NCBI GenBank assembly: GCA_020850455.1
Contig: JADZEQ010000002.1
Coordinates: forward strand, 62,001 to 126,000
Direction of reading: 5' to 3'
Length of the DNA: 64,000 nucleotides
DNA from: Sphingomonadaceae bacterium
GTDB lineage: Bacteria > Pseudomonadota > Alphaproteobacteria > Sphingomonadales > Sphingomonadaceae
Positions within the stretch are counted from its first letter, which is position 1, and every line of letters begins with the position of its first letter. Both the position numbers and the translations under genes were made by a program. Positions 1 through 8,500 of this stretch are shown here, in pieces. The notes beneath the pieces are model-generated. The model was not told the origin of the DNA. It was given only the letters and a program-made list of their open reading frames with translations, and did no database searches.

Positions 1-1047
1 GAGCGCGGCGACGTTGGTGATCGTCATATATTGGCTGCGGTCGATGGCGGGAATGTCGGGCAGGCCATGCGTTGCGCCATCGGCGCGCGCTGTGTCATTG
101 CTGGATTCGCGCACGAGGGGTGCGGCGAGCCCCGTCGCGCGGCCTGCGGGCGGCCCCGCGTCATTGCCCAGCCGCGCGGCAAGGCTTTTGAACCCATGAT
201 GGGTTAGAAATTCACGCAAGGGTTCCGGCGGTATGCCCTCCAGCTTCAGCGCGTCGAGATCAACCGGCAGGGGGACGTCGCATTTCAATTCGACCAAAAG
301 GCGCGACAGGCGCGCCTGTTCGGCAAAATTGATCAGATTTTCACGCAGCTTGCCCGGCTTCATCGACGGCGCAGCGGTGAGCACGGCGTCAAAATCACCA
401 TGTTCGTTGATCAGCTTTGCCGCCGTCTTGGGGCCGACGCCCGGAACGCCGGGGACATTGTCCACGCTGTCCCCCATCAGCCCCAAAACGTCGCCCAGCC
501 GTTCAGGGCCAACACCAAATTTTTCGACCACCGCATCGCGGCCAAGCCGCAGATTTTTCATCGTGTCGAGCATGTCGATGCTGGGCCGGTCGGGCAGCAC
601 ATCGACGCTCACCAACTGCATCAGATCCTTGTCCGCCGAAACAATCGTCACATCCCACCCCGCCGCCATTGCGGCGGTGGCGTAACTCGCGATCAAATCA
701 TCCGCCTCAAACCCCGGAAGCTCGATGCAGGGCAGCGAAAATGCGCGTGTCGCGTCGCGGATCAGCGGGAATTGCGGCACCAGATCTTCGGGCGCGGGCG
801 GGCGGTGCGCCTTATATGCAGGGTAGATGTCGTTACGAAAACTCTTGCCACTATGGTCGAGGATGACCGCCAAATGGCTCGGCCCATCGGCCTTGTGCAA
901 ATCATCGGCGAGCTTCCAGAGCATCGTCGTATAACCATAGACCGCGCCGACCGGCACACCGGCCGGATTGGTCAGCGGGGGCAGCCGGTGATAGGCCCGG
1001 AAAATATAGCCCGAGCCGTCGACGAGGAAGAGGTGATTGCGCGCCAT
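1..1047 (-). CDS. polA: DNA polymerase I, N-terminal part (cut by window edge)
   Basis: The 349 visible codons begin MARNHLFLVDGSGYIFRAYH and encode the 5'-3' flap exonuclease domain of DNA polymerase I. Seen are the acidic metal-binding segments (LVDGSGY; EADDLIASYA; SADKDLMQLV; GLMGDSVDNVPGVPGVGPK), the last being the helix-hairpin-helix of FEN-like nucleases. Polymerase I removes RNA primers and fills gaps in replication and repair. The reading frame is still open at base 1 and enters the linker after the exonuclease domain, so the 3'-5' exonuclease and polymerase domains lie outside the window. The ATG at 1047 is at the family's normal N-terminus. Confidence 0.95.
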   Translation of the reverse strand, partial: MARNHLFLVDGSGYIFRAYHRLPPLTNPAGVPVGAVYGYTTMLWKLADDLHKADGPSHLAVILDHSGKSFRNDIYPAYKAHRPPAPEDLVPQFPLIRDATRAFSLPCIELPGFEADDLIASYATAAMAAGWDVTIVSADKDLMQLVSVDVLPDRPSIDMLDTMKNLRLGRDAVVEKFGVGPERLGDVLGLMGDSVDNVPGVPGVGPKTAAKLINEHGDFDAVLTAAPSMKPGKLRENLINFAEQARLSRLLVELKCDVPLPVDLDALKLEGIPPEPLREFLTHHGFKSLAARLGNDAGPPAGRATGLAAPLVRESSNDTARADGATHGLPDIPAIDRSQYMTITNVAAL

Positions 1048-1101
1048 GGCCCCGCGATAGCAATTTGCCAGCGGGCGCGCGAGGGGGCTTTCAGCTAGCC
1101 G

Positions 1102-1224
1102 TTATTTCTTGCCGCCGTCGCTTTTGCCGGGCTTGCCATCCCCACCGGTCGCCTGTTGCGGCGGCACCGCACCCTTGGCATCACCGCTGCCCTTGCTGGT
1201 CGAAGATTTGCTGGCATCGCTCAT
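1102..1224 (-). CDS. Small polar protein (40 aa), hypothetical
   Basis: A 40-codon frame ([14 protein letters not shown]... ending SDGGKK) lies 54 bases upstream of polA on the same strand. It is made almost only of Ser, Gly, Lys, Asp, Ala and Pro, with no hydrophobic stretch and no cysteine, so it would be disordered and soluble. A GAGAGGG run sits a short distance before the ATG and could serve as a ribosome binding site. I do not recognise a family. The alternative is that this is non-coding leader DNA of polA; low-complexity composition makes chance coding possible. Confidence 0.4.
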   Translation of the reverse strand: MSDASKSSTSKGSGDAKGAVPPQQATGGDGKPGKSDGGKK

Positions 1225-1271
1225 TTTCTTGCCCTCTCACCAATTAATGGGCCGACAGGCTGCCACAAGCC

Positions 1272-1286
1272 TTGCAAAAGTGCAAA
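1272..1286 (+). promoter_or_regulatory. Motif TTGCAAAAGTGCAAA upstream of thrS
   Basis: A 15-base motif with an imperfect TTGCA/TGCAA inverted symmetry, 76 bases before the thrS start. A copy differing at one base (TTGCAAAAGCGCAAA) occurs at 6942-6956 before infC. It could be a protein-binding site or include a -35-like TTGCAA. Function is not known. Confidence 0.35.
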
Positions 1287-1362
1287 AAATTTATCCTTTG
1301 ATGGCCGCCGTTTGGCGCGCGCCCTTGACTTGGCGCGCCCTCCACCCGCATGGGCAAGCGCC

Positions 1363-3369
1363 ATGAGCAGCAACAGCCCATATAATATCACCCTGCCCGA
1401 CGGGTCGGTACGCCAAATGCCGCACGGCAGCAGCCCTGCGGACGTCGCCGCCGCCATATCCCCTGGCCTTGCCAAGGCCGTAATCGCCGCACGTGTGGAC
1501 GGCGAATTGGTCGATGCGACCGCGCCCTTTACCGGCGATGCGGCGCTCCACCTCGTCACCGCGCGCGATGAAGCCGACGCGCTGGAATTGGCACGGCATG
1601 ATTTTGCCCATGTGCTGGCAGAGGCGGTGCAGCAGATTTTCCCCGGCACACAAATTACCTTTGGCCCGGCGACCGAGGATGGCTTTTATTATGACGTGAT
1701 GCCACCCGCATCGCGCGGCCCCTTTACGGAGGAGGAATTGCCCGCGATCGAGGCGGCGATGCGCGCCATCATCGCCGCCGACAAGCCGTTGCGTCGCGAA
1801 GTCTGGTCGCGCGCCGACCTCATCCAGCGCTGGCAGCAGCAGGGCGAAAGCTTCAAGGCCGAATGGGCCGCAGAACTGCCCGAAGGGGAGGAATTGAGCG
1901 TCTATTGGTCGGGTGACGACTGGATGGACATGTGCCGGGGGCCGCATTTGCCCTCTACCGGACGGCTCGACCCCGCAGCCTTCAAATTGATGCGCGTTGC
2001 CGGGGCATATTGGCGCGGTGACCAGAAAAATGCGCAATTGACGCGCATATATGGCACCGGCTGGCTGAATAAAAAACAGCTCGACGCACATCTGCACCGG
2101 CTGGAAGAAGCGGCCAAGCGCGACCATCGTAAATTGGGGCAGGAGATGGATTTATTCCACCTGCAGCAGGAGGCGCATGGCAGCGTTTTCTGGCACCCGC
2201 ACGGTTTTCGTATCTGGCGCGAACTCGAAGCATATATGCGCCGCGCCGTCGATGCGTCGGGCTATGATGAGGTAAAGACCCCGCAGGTCATGGATGCGCG
2301 CCAGTGGGAACAATCGGGCCATTGGGGCAAATATCGCGAAAATATGTTCGTCATCCCCGACGAAGTGCCCAATGTCGAAGATGAGGGGCCGGTGGTTTCG
2401 GGCGATGCCGACTGGATGGCCCTAAAGCCGATGAATTGCCCGGCGCATGTGCTGATTTTCCGCCAAGGCATCAAAAGCTATCGCGACCTGCCGTTGCGCC
2501 TGTTTGAACATGGCTGTTGCCACCGCAATGAACCGCATGGTGCGCTGCATGGGCTGATGCGGGTGCGCCAGTTCACACAGGATGATGCGCATATTTTCTG
2601 CCGCGAAGACCAGATTGTGCAGGAAGTGCAGGATTTTTGCGCGCTGGCAGACCGCATCTACAAGGATTTCGGCTTTACCTATGCCATCAAGCTCGCGCTG
2701 CGTCCCGAAAAACGCTTCGGCAGCGATGCCGATTGGGACAAAGCGGAAAATGAACTGCGCGATGCGGTGGTGCAGGCGGGGCTGGCAACCGCCGAATATG
2801 GCTGGGCCGAATTGCCGGGCGAAGGCGCATTTTACGCCCCCAAGCTCGAATGGCATTTGACCGATGCGATTGGCCGGACGTGGCAGGTCGGCACCATCCA
2901 GTCCGACCGGGTGCTGCCCGAACGGCTCGACGCCAGCTACATCGGCGAAGATGGCGCACGCCATCGGCCGGTCATGCTCCACCGCGCAATTTTCGGCAGC
3001 TATGAACGTTTTCTGGGCATTTTGATCGAACATTATGCCGGGCGCTTCCCGGTCTGGCTGGCCCCGGTGCAAGCGGTCGTCGCCACCATTGTTTCGGATG
3101 CCGACGATTATGCGCGCCATGTCGCAGCCGAACTGGCAGCGGCGGGTATCCGCGTGGAGACCGACCTGCGGAACGAAAAAATCAACTATAAGGTGCGCGA
3201 ACATAGCCTGGCCAAAGTGCCGCATCTGCTGGTCGTCGGCGCGCGCGAAGCGGCGGAGGGTAAAGTCGCCATTCGGACTTTGGGGCAGGATGGACAGCGC
3301 ATCATGACCATAGCCGAAGCGCTGGCGATGCTGGCTGCGGAGGCCACACCGCCTGATTTGCGCGGGTGA
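1363..3369 (+). CDS. thrS: Threonine--tRNA ligase
   Basis: 668-residue class II threonyl-tRNA synthetase, the usual length, which charges tRNA-Thr in the cytoplasm. Domain order: N-terminal TGS-like domain ([12 protein letters not shown]), editing domain with HDFAH and CRGPH zinc/editing motifs, catalytic core with the zinc ligands Cys in KPMNCPAH and His in [11 protein letters not shown], motif 2 ([15 protein letters not shown]), motif 3 ([19 protein letters not shown]), and a C-terminal anticodon-binding domain. The ATG at 1363 was chosen because the protein begins there with [14 protein letters not shown]; the frame stays open further upstream but that part has no family similarity. It overlaps the next gene by four bases. 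Confidence 0.96.
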   Translation: MSSNSPYNITLPDGSVRQMPHGSSPADVAAAISPGLAKAVIAARVDGELVDATAPFTGDAALHLVTARDEADALELARHDFAHVLAEAVQQIFPGTQITFGPATEDGFYYDVMPPASRGPFTEEELPAIEAAMRAIIAADKPLRREVWSRADLIQRWQQQGESFKAEWAAELPEGEELSVYWSGDDWMDMCRGPHLPSTGRLDPAAFKLMRVAGAYWRGDQKNAQLTRIYGTGWLNKKQLDAHLHRLEEAAKRDHRKLGQEMDLFHLQQEAHGSVFWHPHGFRIWRELEAYMRRAVDASGYDEVKTPQVMDARQWEQSGHWGKYRENMFVIPDEVPNVEDEGPVVSGDADWMALKPMNCPAHVLIFRQGIKSYRDLPLRLFEHGCCHRNEPHGALHGLMRVRQFTQDDAHIFCREDQIVQEVQDFCALADRIYKDFGFTYAIKLALRPEKRFGSDADWDKAENELRDAVVQAGLATAEYGWAELPGEGAFYAPKLEWHLTDAIGRTWQVGTIQSDRVLPERLDASYIGEDGARHRPVMLHRAIFGSYERFLGILIEHYAGRFPVWLAPVQAVVATIVSDADDYARHVAAELAAAGIRVETDLRNEKINYKVREHSLAKVPHLLVVGAREAAEGKVAIRTLGQDGQRIMTIAEALAMLAAEATPPDLRG

Positions 3370-4136
3370 CCAGTAACAGCGCGCCGATAGCGATGGCGCT
3401 ACCGCTCTCGCCATTTCTACTCACCCTCGCGCTCGGCATGACATTTGGCGCAGCGGCGATCCGCGGGCTGACCGGCTTTGGCATGGCGATCATCCTCGTG
3501 CCGCTGCTCAGCCTTATCATCGCGCCGTTGCAGGCGGTGGTGATCGGCATTTTACTGCAACTCTATATCGGCCCGGTTGGCTGGCAGCGGATCATCCACG
3601 ACAGTGAAAGGTCAAGCGCAATACCCATCGCCATCATCGCGGTGGTGCTGACGCCGGTCGGCCTCCTCCTCCTCTCTGCCATTGCGCCAGATGTTGCGCG
3701 CCTCCTCATCTCCGGCATCGCGATTGCGGCCTTTGTCGCGGTAGTCTTGCCGAGCGGACCGCCCCGCGCCGCAACGCGGCTTTCCATCGCGCTCACCGGG
3801 CTGACCGCCGGGGTGCTGACCGGCTTTGCCGCCATGCCCGGCCCGCCGGTTGTCCCCTTTTACCTGCGCCGCCGCCTGCCGCCGCCGGTCGCCCGCGCGT
3901 CGATGATGCTGGTCTTTTTTGCGACCGCGATTGCGGGAAGCGCGAGCGCGCTCGCCATGGGGCGGATTGATGGGGTGAGCTTCATCCTCTCCCTCTGGTT
4001 GTTTCCTGCCGTCCTCCTCGGCAATTGGGCGGGCGGGCTTGGCTTTGGCAAAATGCCGGAAAATATCTGGCGTTCGTTGGTCGCGCTGATTTTGGGGATT
4101 GCGGGGGCGGCGGCCCTGTGGCGGCTGCTGCATTGA
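3366..4136 (+). CDS. Sulfite exporter TauE/SafE family permease
   Basis: 256-residue integral membrane protein with about eight hydrophobic helices. The segment [21 protein letters not shown] near residues 28-48 is the family signature of TauE/SafE (DUF81) permeases, and a second, weaker repeat ([14 protein letters not shown]) follows, as expected from the duplicated four-helix fold. The family moves small anions such as sulfite, sulfoacetate or organic acids across the inner membrane; the substrate here cannot be told. The GTG start forms a GTGA overlap with the thrS stop, so translation is probably coupled; an ATG nine codons later (3393) is an alternative start. Confidence 0.82.
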   Translation: MTSNSAPIAMALPLSPFLLTLALGMTFGAAAIRGLTGFGMAIILVPLLSLIIAPLQAVVIGILLQLYIGPVGWQRIIHDSERSSAIPIAIIAVVLTPVGLLLLSAIAPDVARLLISGIAIAAFVAVVLPSGPPRAATRLSIALTGLTAGVLTGFAAMPGPPVVPFYLRRRLPPPVARASMMLVFFATAIAGSASALAMGRIDGVSFILSLWLFPAVLLGNWAGGLGFGKMPENIWRSLVALILGIAGAAALWRLLH

Positions 4137-4179
4137 GGCGCATAGGTGAAATTAACGCTCCCCCCGCTATGACATCGCC

Positions 4180-5136
4180 ATGACCGTCGCGCTTGTCACC
4201 GTCGATACCGAATTATCCGCCGGGCTGTTCCAGCGCGGGTGGGATGCCGACGCCAATTTTGCCGCATCGATATTGGGCCGGACCGCCAAGGGGGATTTTG
4301 GCATTGGCTGGCAGATGGACCGGCTCGACGAACATGGGTTGAAGGCCATATTCTTTATCGACCCCGCACCGGCGCTGGTCTTGGGCGAAGGGGTCATCGC
4401 CCGTATTGTCGACATGGTGGCGGCGCGCGGGCATTTTGTCGAACTCCATATGCACAGCGAATGGCTGGCATGGGCCGACAAGCCGCCGATTGCCGGACGC
4501 GGCAGCAATATGCGCGACCTGTGCCCCGCAGATCAGGCGATGCTGATTGGCTGGGGGCGTGATATGCTCGAACGCGTGGGCGCGCCCAAAATTCGCGCCT
4601 TTCGCGCCGGTAATTTTGGGGCGGACGATGCGACATTGGCCGCGCTCGACCAATTGGGCCTATTATGGGATTCCAGTTATAATCCCGCATTTGCGGGCAC
4701 GGCCTGCCACATTTCGCTGCCCGCCGACCTTATCGACCCGTCGCGCATCGGGGCGGTAACGCAAATGCCGGTTTCGGGAATTTGGGAAGGTCTTGACCGT
4801 TTTCGCCCCGCGCAAATCTGTGCGCTCTCGGCGCGTGAAATGGGTGATGGATTGCGCCATGCCGCCGATACCGACCGCCCGTGCTTCAACATCGTCACCC
4901 ATAGTTTTGAGATGCTCTCCCGCGACCGGCTGCGGCCGAACCGCGCGGTGATGCGCCGTTTTGTGGCGATGTGCGAAACCATTTGCACCCATGCAAATCT
5001 GACGAGCGGCCATTTTGCAGATGTGCCAAAAGCTGCCGAAACGCCGCCAACCCGGCTTAGCGCCAATCGCTGGCACACCGCTTTGCGCCATGGCGAGCAG
5101 GCGCTCGCCACCATCCTCTATGAGCGGCGGTCATGA
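4180..5136 (+). CDS. Polysaccharide deacetylase family protein (WalW-like)
   Basis: 318-residue protein of the NodB-homology (carbohydrate esterase 4 like) fold. It starts MTVALVTVDTELS, where the Asp of VDTE is the expected metal/base residue, and has HMHSEW near residues 88-93 for the metal histidines and HSFEM near 238-242. No signal peptide or membrane helix is visible, so it appears cytoplasmic, unlike secreted peptidoglycan deacetylases. The WalW-like subgroup is known next to polysaccharide genes. Its stop overlaps the ATG of the ATP-grasp gene by four bases, so the two are likely made together and act in one pathway. The substrate is unknown. Confidence 0.75.
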   Translation: MTVALVTVDTELSAGLFQRGWDADANFAASILGRTAKGDFGIGWQMDRLDEHGLKAIFFIDPAPALVLGEGVIARIVDMVAARGHFVELHMHSEWLAWADKPPIAGRGSNMRDLCPADQAMLIGWGRDMLERVGAPKIRAFRAGNFGADDATLAALDQLGLLWDSSYNPAFAGTACHISLPADLIDPSRIGAVTQMPVSGIWEGLDRFRPAQICALSAREMGDGLRHAADTDRPCFNIVTHSFEMLSRDRLRPNRAVMRRFVAMCETICTHANLTSGHFADVPKAAETPPTRLSANRWHTALRHGEQALATILYERRS

Positions 5137-6299
5137 CCCTGAATGTCACCATATTGGGCATCGACACGCCGATTGGCCTTACCGTCGTGCGCGAACTGGG
5201 GCGTTCGGGGGTCAGGGTGCATGGCATTGGGCGCAGCGCATCGGCAATCGGTGGCGCATCGCGCTATTTGACCGATTTTTCGGTGCGCGGCGATGGGCCG
5301 ATCACCGATTGGCTACCCGAACAACTGGCAGCGAGCCGCGCCGATGCCCTTCTGGCGGTGAGCGAGGGGGATTTGATTGCGCTCGCCCAGATGCCCGACA
5401 TGATCGGCAATTGCCGGGTTTTGACCCCGCGACAGGGGCCGCTCACCAGCGTCCTCGACAAGGCGCGCACGCTCTCCATCGCCACCAGCGTCGGCATAGA
5501 CGTGCCGCAAAGCTGGCAACCGATGCCGGGGGATGATTGGGCAGCACGGGCGGCAACGCTCCCCTTTCCCTTGGTTGCCAAATGGGCTGATCCCAATGCG
5601 CTCGTCGCGCCATTGGCGGCGGCGGGGTTGTCGCTCGACAAAGTAGCCTATGTGGCAGATGCGGCGGCCCTATTTGCGCTGCGTGACCATTATGCCCCGA
5701 TTGGCCAATGGCCGCTTTTGCAAAGCTATGCCACAGGCTTTGGGCTTGGGCAGATGCTGCACATGGCGGACGGGCGCGCGACATTGCGTTTTCAGCACCG
5801 CCGCATCCATGAATGGCCGGTGTCAGGCGGGGTGTCGAGCCTTTGCGAAAGCATCGAACAAGGCTTTGACGCGCAATTTGCCAAATCCGAAGCCTTGCTG
5901 GCCGCCATCGGGTGGCAAGGCCCGGCGATGGTCGAATATCGCCACGACCCGGAGAGCGGCAAATTTATATTGATGGAGGTGAATGGCCGTTTTTGGGGCA
6001 GCCTGCCGCTTGCCCATGCAGCGGGCGCATGGTTCGCGCGCGAACAAATCGCCCATAGCTTTCCCGATGCCTTATTGGCACCCGCACCGCCGCGCCGCCA
6101 TGCGCGCGCGCGCTTTTTGGTGCCAGAAGCGCGCCGGTTGCTCAGCATATTGCGCCACGGCGGCGGTGAAGGTCGCGCGGCTGCCATCGCCAATTTTGTC
6201 GGGCAGAGCCTGAACCCGCGGCTTAGCCATTATGTCTGGGACTGGCGCGACCCCATGCCCATGCTCCGCGACATGGGGAATATGGTGATGCGCCGCTAA
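5133..6299 (+). CDS. ATP-grasp domain protein (carboxylate ligase-like)
   Basis: 388-residue protein with an N-terminal Rossmann-like segment (VTILGIDTPIGLTVVREL), then an ATP-grasp fold. FPLVAKWADP is the expected ATP-binding lysine strand, and LMEVNGRFWGS near residue 280 has the Glu-x-Asn metal pair of carbamoyl-phosphate-synthase-type ATP-grasp enzymes. Such enzymes join a carboxylate to an amine or thiol via an acyl phosphate. It follows the deacetylase with an ATGA overlap and its stop overlaps the stop of the convergent phosphatase by four bases. The substrate is unknown; together with the deacetylase it may modify a surface or storage glycan. Confidence 0.75.
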   Translation: MTLNVTILGIDTPIGLTVVRELGRSGVRVHGIGRSASAIGGASRYLTDFSVRGDGPITDWLPEQLAASRADALLAVSEGDLIALAQMPDMIGNCRVLTPRQGPLTSVLDKARTLSIATSVGIDVPQSWQPMPGDDWAARAATLPFPLVAKWADPNALVAPLAAAGLSLDKVAYVADAAALFALRDHYAPIGQWPLLQSYATGFGLGQMLHMADGRATLRFQHRRIHEWPVSGGVSSLCESIEQGFDAQFAKSEALLAAIGWQGPAMVEYRHDPESGKFILMEVNGRFWGSLPLAHAAGAWFAREQIAHSFPDALLAPAPPRRHARARFLVPEARRLLSILRHGGGEGRAAAIANFVGQSLNPRLSHYVWDWRDPMPMLRDMGNMVMRR

Positions 6300-6853
6300 A
6301 GCCGCGCGCCCGGAAATTTGGCGGCAAGTCCCGCCACCGCCGCCTCGATCCGCCGCAGGCAGGCGGGCAGGAATGCATCGTCCAGCCCATAGGGGTCGTG
6401 GATGTGCGGGGTCGGCGGGTGCGCATAAAGGCCGAGCAATTGGCGCGGCAGCTTACCCAGCTGCGGGTCGGCGGCGATGCGGCGCATCTGCCGCACCTCC
6501 ATCACCAGCAAAATGTCACCGTCCTGCGGCACATAATCCTCCACCCGCTGGCTTTGATGCTGGCCAAGGTCGGTGCCGCGCGCGGCAGCGGCGGCGACCA
6601 AGGGCGGGTGCGCCCCTGCCCCCGCGCTTGTTGCCAAGCCAAAACCAGTCGCGCGAAGGCCGGCCGCCAGCGCCAACTGCTGCGCATAGGCGCTGCGGCA
6701 GATATTGCCGTGGCAGACAAAGACCAGACGGCGAATAGCGGACGGATCGGGGCGCAGCGGCTGGTGCCGCCCCAGCGCCACTTCGCCATGCGCCAGCGCC
6801 GAACGCACCAAACCGCGCCATGTTCCATAATTCTGCGTGATATAGCCTGCCAT
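6296..6853 (-). CDS. Low molecular weight protein-tyrosine phosphatase family
   Basis: 185-residue protein. The phosphate-binding loop CHGNICRS (C-x5-R-S) at about residues 48-55 and the general-acid region DPYG near 153-156 are those of LMW-PTPs. The normal second half of the acid motif is DPYY or DPYF, so the Gly is a small departure. The N-terminus is about 40 residues longer than the minimal domain, with [16 protein letters not shown] before the P-loop. Bacterial members often dephosphorylate the tyrosine kinases of capsule or exopolysaccharide export. It converges on the deacetylase/ATP-grasp operon, with the stop codons overlapping (CTAA at 6296-6299). Confidence 0.85.
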   Translation of the reverse strand: MAGYITQNYGTWRGLVRSALAHGEVALGRHQPLRPDPSAIRRLVFVCHGNICRSAYAQQLALAAGLRATGFGLATSAGAGAHPPLVAAAAARGTDLGQHQSQRVEDYVPQDGDILLVMEVRQMRRIAADPQLGKLPRQLLGLYAHPPTPHIHDPYGLDDAFLPACLRRIEAAVAGLAAKFPGARL

Positions 6854-6941
6854 GCCCCGTCCCTAACAAAGGCGTGCGATGCTGGCCAACGGCTTTACCA
6901 ATCTGCGGCACGGCGCTTCGTGCCCTTGGTGCAACAAAGCT

Positions 6942-6956
6942 TTGCAAAAGCGCAAA
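6942..6956 (+). promoter_or_regulatory. Motif TTGCAAAAGCGCAAA upstream of infC
   Basis: One-base variant of the motif at 1272-1286 before thrS. It runs directly into the ATCGC5TTTCGCAA motif at 6956-6973. Role unknown; both flanked genes serve translation. Confidence 0.35.
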
Positions 6957-6973
6957 TCGCCCCCTTTCGCAAA
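6956..6973 (+). promoter_or_regulatory. Repeated motif ATCG-C5-TTTCG-C-AA upstream of infC
   Basis: First of three matching copies in the window (others before the GNAT gene at 24787 and parC at 31890). It lies 50 bases before the proposed infC start and reads in the direction of the gene. Only the length of the C tract and one pyrimidine differ between copies. It may be part of a promoter or a 5' leader element. Confidence 0.45.
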
Positions 6974-7023
6974 CGCGCACAAAAGCCTATGGGCAAGCGA
7001 GATACGTAACAGGAGTTTGCAAC

Positions 7024-7572
7024 ATACCACCGCCAGTCGTCCGGCGTCCCAACGCCCCCCCGCCGCCCCGTAGCGGCCCGCGTTTCAACCATTTCATCAC
7101 CGTGCCGCGCGTGCGCGTCATCGACGACGAGGGGGAGAACCTTGGCGTCATGCTGACCGCTGAGGCGATTGAGGCTGCGGCAGATGTCGGGCTGGATTTG
7201 GTCGAAGTGTCGCCCAACGCCGACCCGCCGGTGTGCAAATTCCTCGACGTTGGCAAATTCAAATATGAAGCGCAGAAAAAAGCCAATCAGGCGCGCAAGT
7301 CGCAGCGGACGCAGGAAATCAAAGAAATAAAGATGCGCCCCAACATCGACGATCATGATTTCGACACCAAGATGAAGAAAGTCGTCGATTTTCTGGGCGA
7401 AGGCGACAAGGTCAAGCTGACCATGCGTTTTCGCGGCCGTGAAATGGCCCACCTCGAGCTGGGTTTGGCGGTGCTGCAACGTGTGGCCGAACAGACCGCC
7501 GAAATCGCCAAGGTGGAGGCGCACCCGCGCACCGAAGGGCGGCAGATGCTGATGGTGCTCGCCCCCAAATAG
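7024..7572 (+). CDS. infC: Translation initiation factor IF-3 (ATA start proposed)
   Basis: 182-residue IF-3, which binds the 30S subunit and checks start codon and initiator tRNA. The N-domain ([17 protein letters not shown]), the linker ([16 protein letters not shown]) and the C-domain ([28 protein letters not shown]) are intact. No ATG or GTG lies at a sensible place: the frame has to start just before [14 protein letters not shown]. An AGGAG at 7011-7015 is followed after eight bases by ATA at 7024, so I take ATA as the start. IF-3 genes commonly use AUU/AUC/AUA, which lets IF-3 repress its own translation. An upstream ATG at 6874 would add 50 unrelated residues. Confidence 0.9.
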   Translation: MPPPVVRRPNAPPPPRSGPRFNHFITVPRVRVIDDEGENLGVMLTAEAIEAAADVGLDLVEVSPNADPPVCKFLDVGKFKYEAQKKANQARKSQRTQEIKEIKMRPNIDDHDFDTKMKKVVDFLGEGDKVKLTMRFRGREMAHLELGLAVLQRVAEQTAEIAKVEAHPRTEGRQMLMVLAPK

Positions 7573-7590
7573 GGGCGGGCCACCACATGC

Positions 7591-8256
7591 CTATGGCGCG
7601 GGCGTGGCGCGATAGAGCGTGGGGAACATGCGGCGCAAATTGGCCAATTTTGGCGCATCCCAACGACGGATATAGGGATGGTCAGGATTATTGGCCATGA
7701 AATCCTGATGATATGCCTCTGCCCGGTAAAATGTGCGCGGTTCCTCTATCGCGGTGACAATCGGGCGCGACCAATAATGCCCGGCGTCCAGTTGCGCGAT
7801 ATAGGCTGATGCCACCTGTCGCTGGTTTGCATTCGCCGGAATGATCGCGCTGCGATATTGGCTGCCCACATCCGGCCCCTGCCGGTTGCGCGTGGTCGGG
7901 TCGGCAACGACCGAGAAAAATATCCGCAACAATGTGCCGTAACTGACGCGGCGCGGATCATAGGTGATGCGCACCGACTCTGCATGCTGGTTGGTGCCGC
8001 TCGACACATCATCATAATTGGCGTTGCTGGCATTGCCGCCGTGAAAGCCCGATTCAACGCGCGTTACCCCATCGACATGCGAAAAGACCCCTTCCACCCC
8101 CCAGAAACATCCGCCCGCCAAAATGGCGTGCGCGCTGGTGCGGGTGTCGGCGGGGTCTATGCTGGGTGCGGGAATAGCCACCGCCTGTTCGGCAGCAACC
8201 GGGGTGCAAGCTGCCATCATCAACGCACCGAGTAACAAGGCGCGTTGCAAAGCCAT
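7591..8256 (-). CDS. msrA: Peptide-methionine (S)-S-oxide reductase, exported
   Basis: 221-residue MsrA, which reduces methionine-S-sulfoxide in damaged proteins. The active-site motif GGCFWGVEG is at about residues 48-56, followed by the family segments GFHGGNASNANYDDVSSGTN, HAESVRITYDP and YRSAIIP. The N-terminus (MALQRALLLGALMMAACTPVAA) is a signal peptide whose MAAC end resembles a lipobox, so the enzyme is probably periplasmic or a lipoprotein. The ATG overlaps the TGA of the small upstream membrane protein (TGATG), so the two are probably translated together. Confidence 0.92.
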   Translation of the reverse strand: MALQRALLLGALMMAACTPVAAEQAVAIPAPSIDPADTRTSAHAILAGGCFWGVEGVFSHVDGVTRVESGFHGGNASNANYDDVSSGTNQHAESVRITYDPRRVSYGTLLRIFFSVVADPTTRNRQGPDVGSQYRSAIIPANANQRQVASAYIAQLDAGHYWSRPIVTAIEEPRTFYRAEAYHQDFMANNPDHPYIRRWDAPKLANLRRMFPTLYRATPAP

Positions 8257-8384
8257 CAGCGCGCCTGTTCGACCGGCGCATTATCGCGCGCGATGCCGGG
8301 CTGTGCCACGGCAAGGCCAATCGCCCCGATTATGAACCCCACCAACATGGATTTGGTGACTTCACTGCGCAGAAGAGCAAGCAT
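8256..8384 (-). CDS. Single-helix membrane microprotein (42 aa) coupled to msrA
   Basis: A 42-codon gene with an AGGATT site about seven bases before its ATG. The product (MLALLRSEVTKSMLVGFIIG...) has one transmembrane helix at about residues 13-27 and a short polar tail ending NAPVEQAR. Its stop overlaps the msrA start. The good ribosome site, the membrane helix and the TGATG coupling argue for a real gene. I recognise no family; it could be an accessory protein of the periplasmic methionine sulfoxide repair enzyme or an anchor peptide. Confidence 0.6.
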   Translation of the reverse strand: MLALLRSEVTKSMLVGFIIGAIGLAVAQPGIARDNAPVEQAR

Positions 8385-8500
8385 GAACAATCCTGATTCT
8401 TACCAAAGCACGCCAAGATTATGCCATGGCGCATCCTGTGTCGGTGATGGTGCGCACATGGCCGTGCAACCATGGATATTTGGTGAATAAACGCGGCGCG

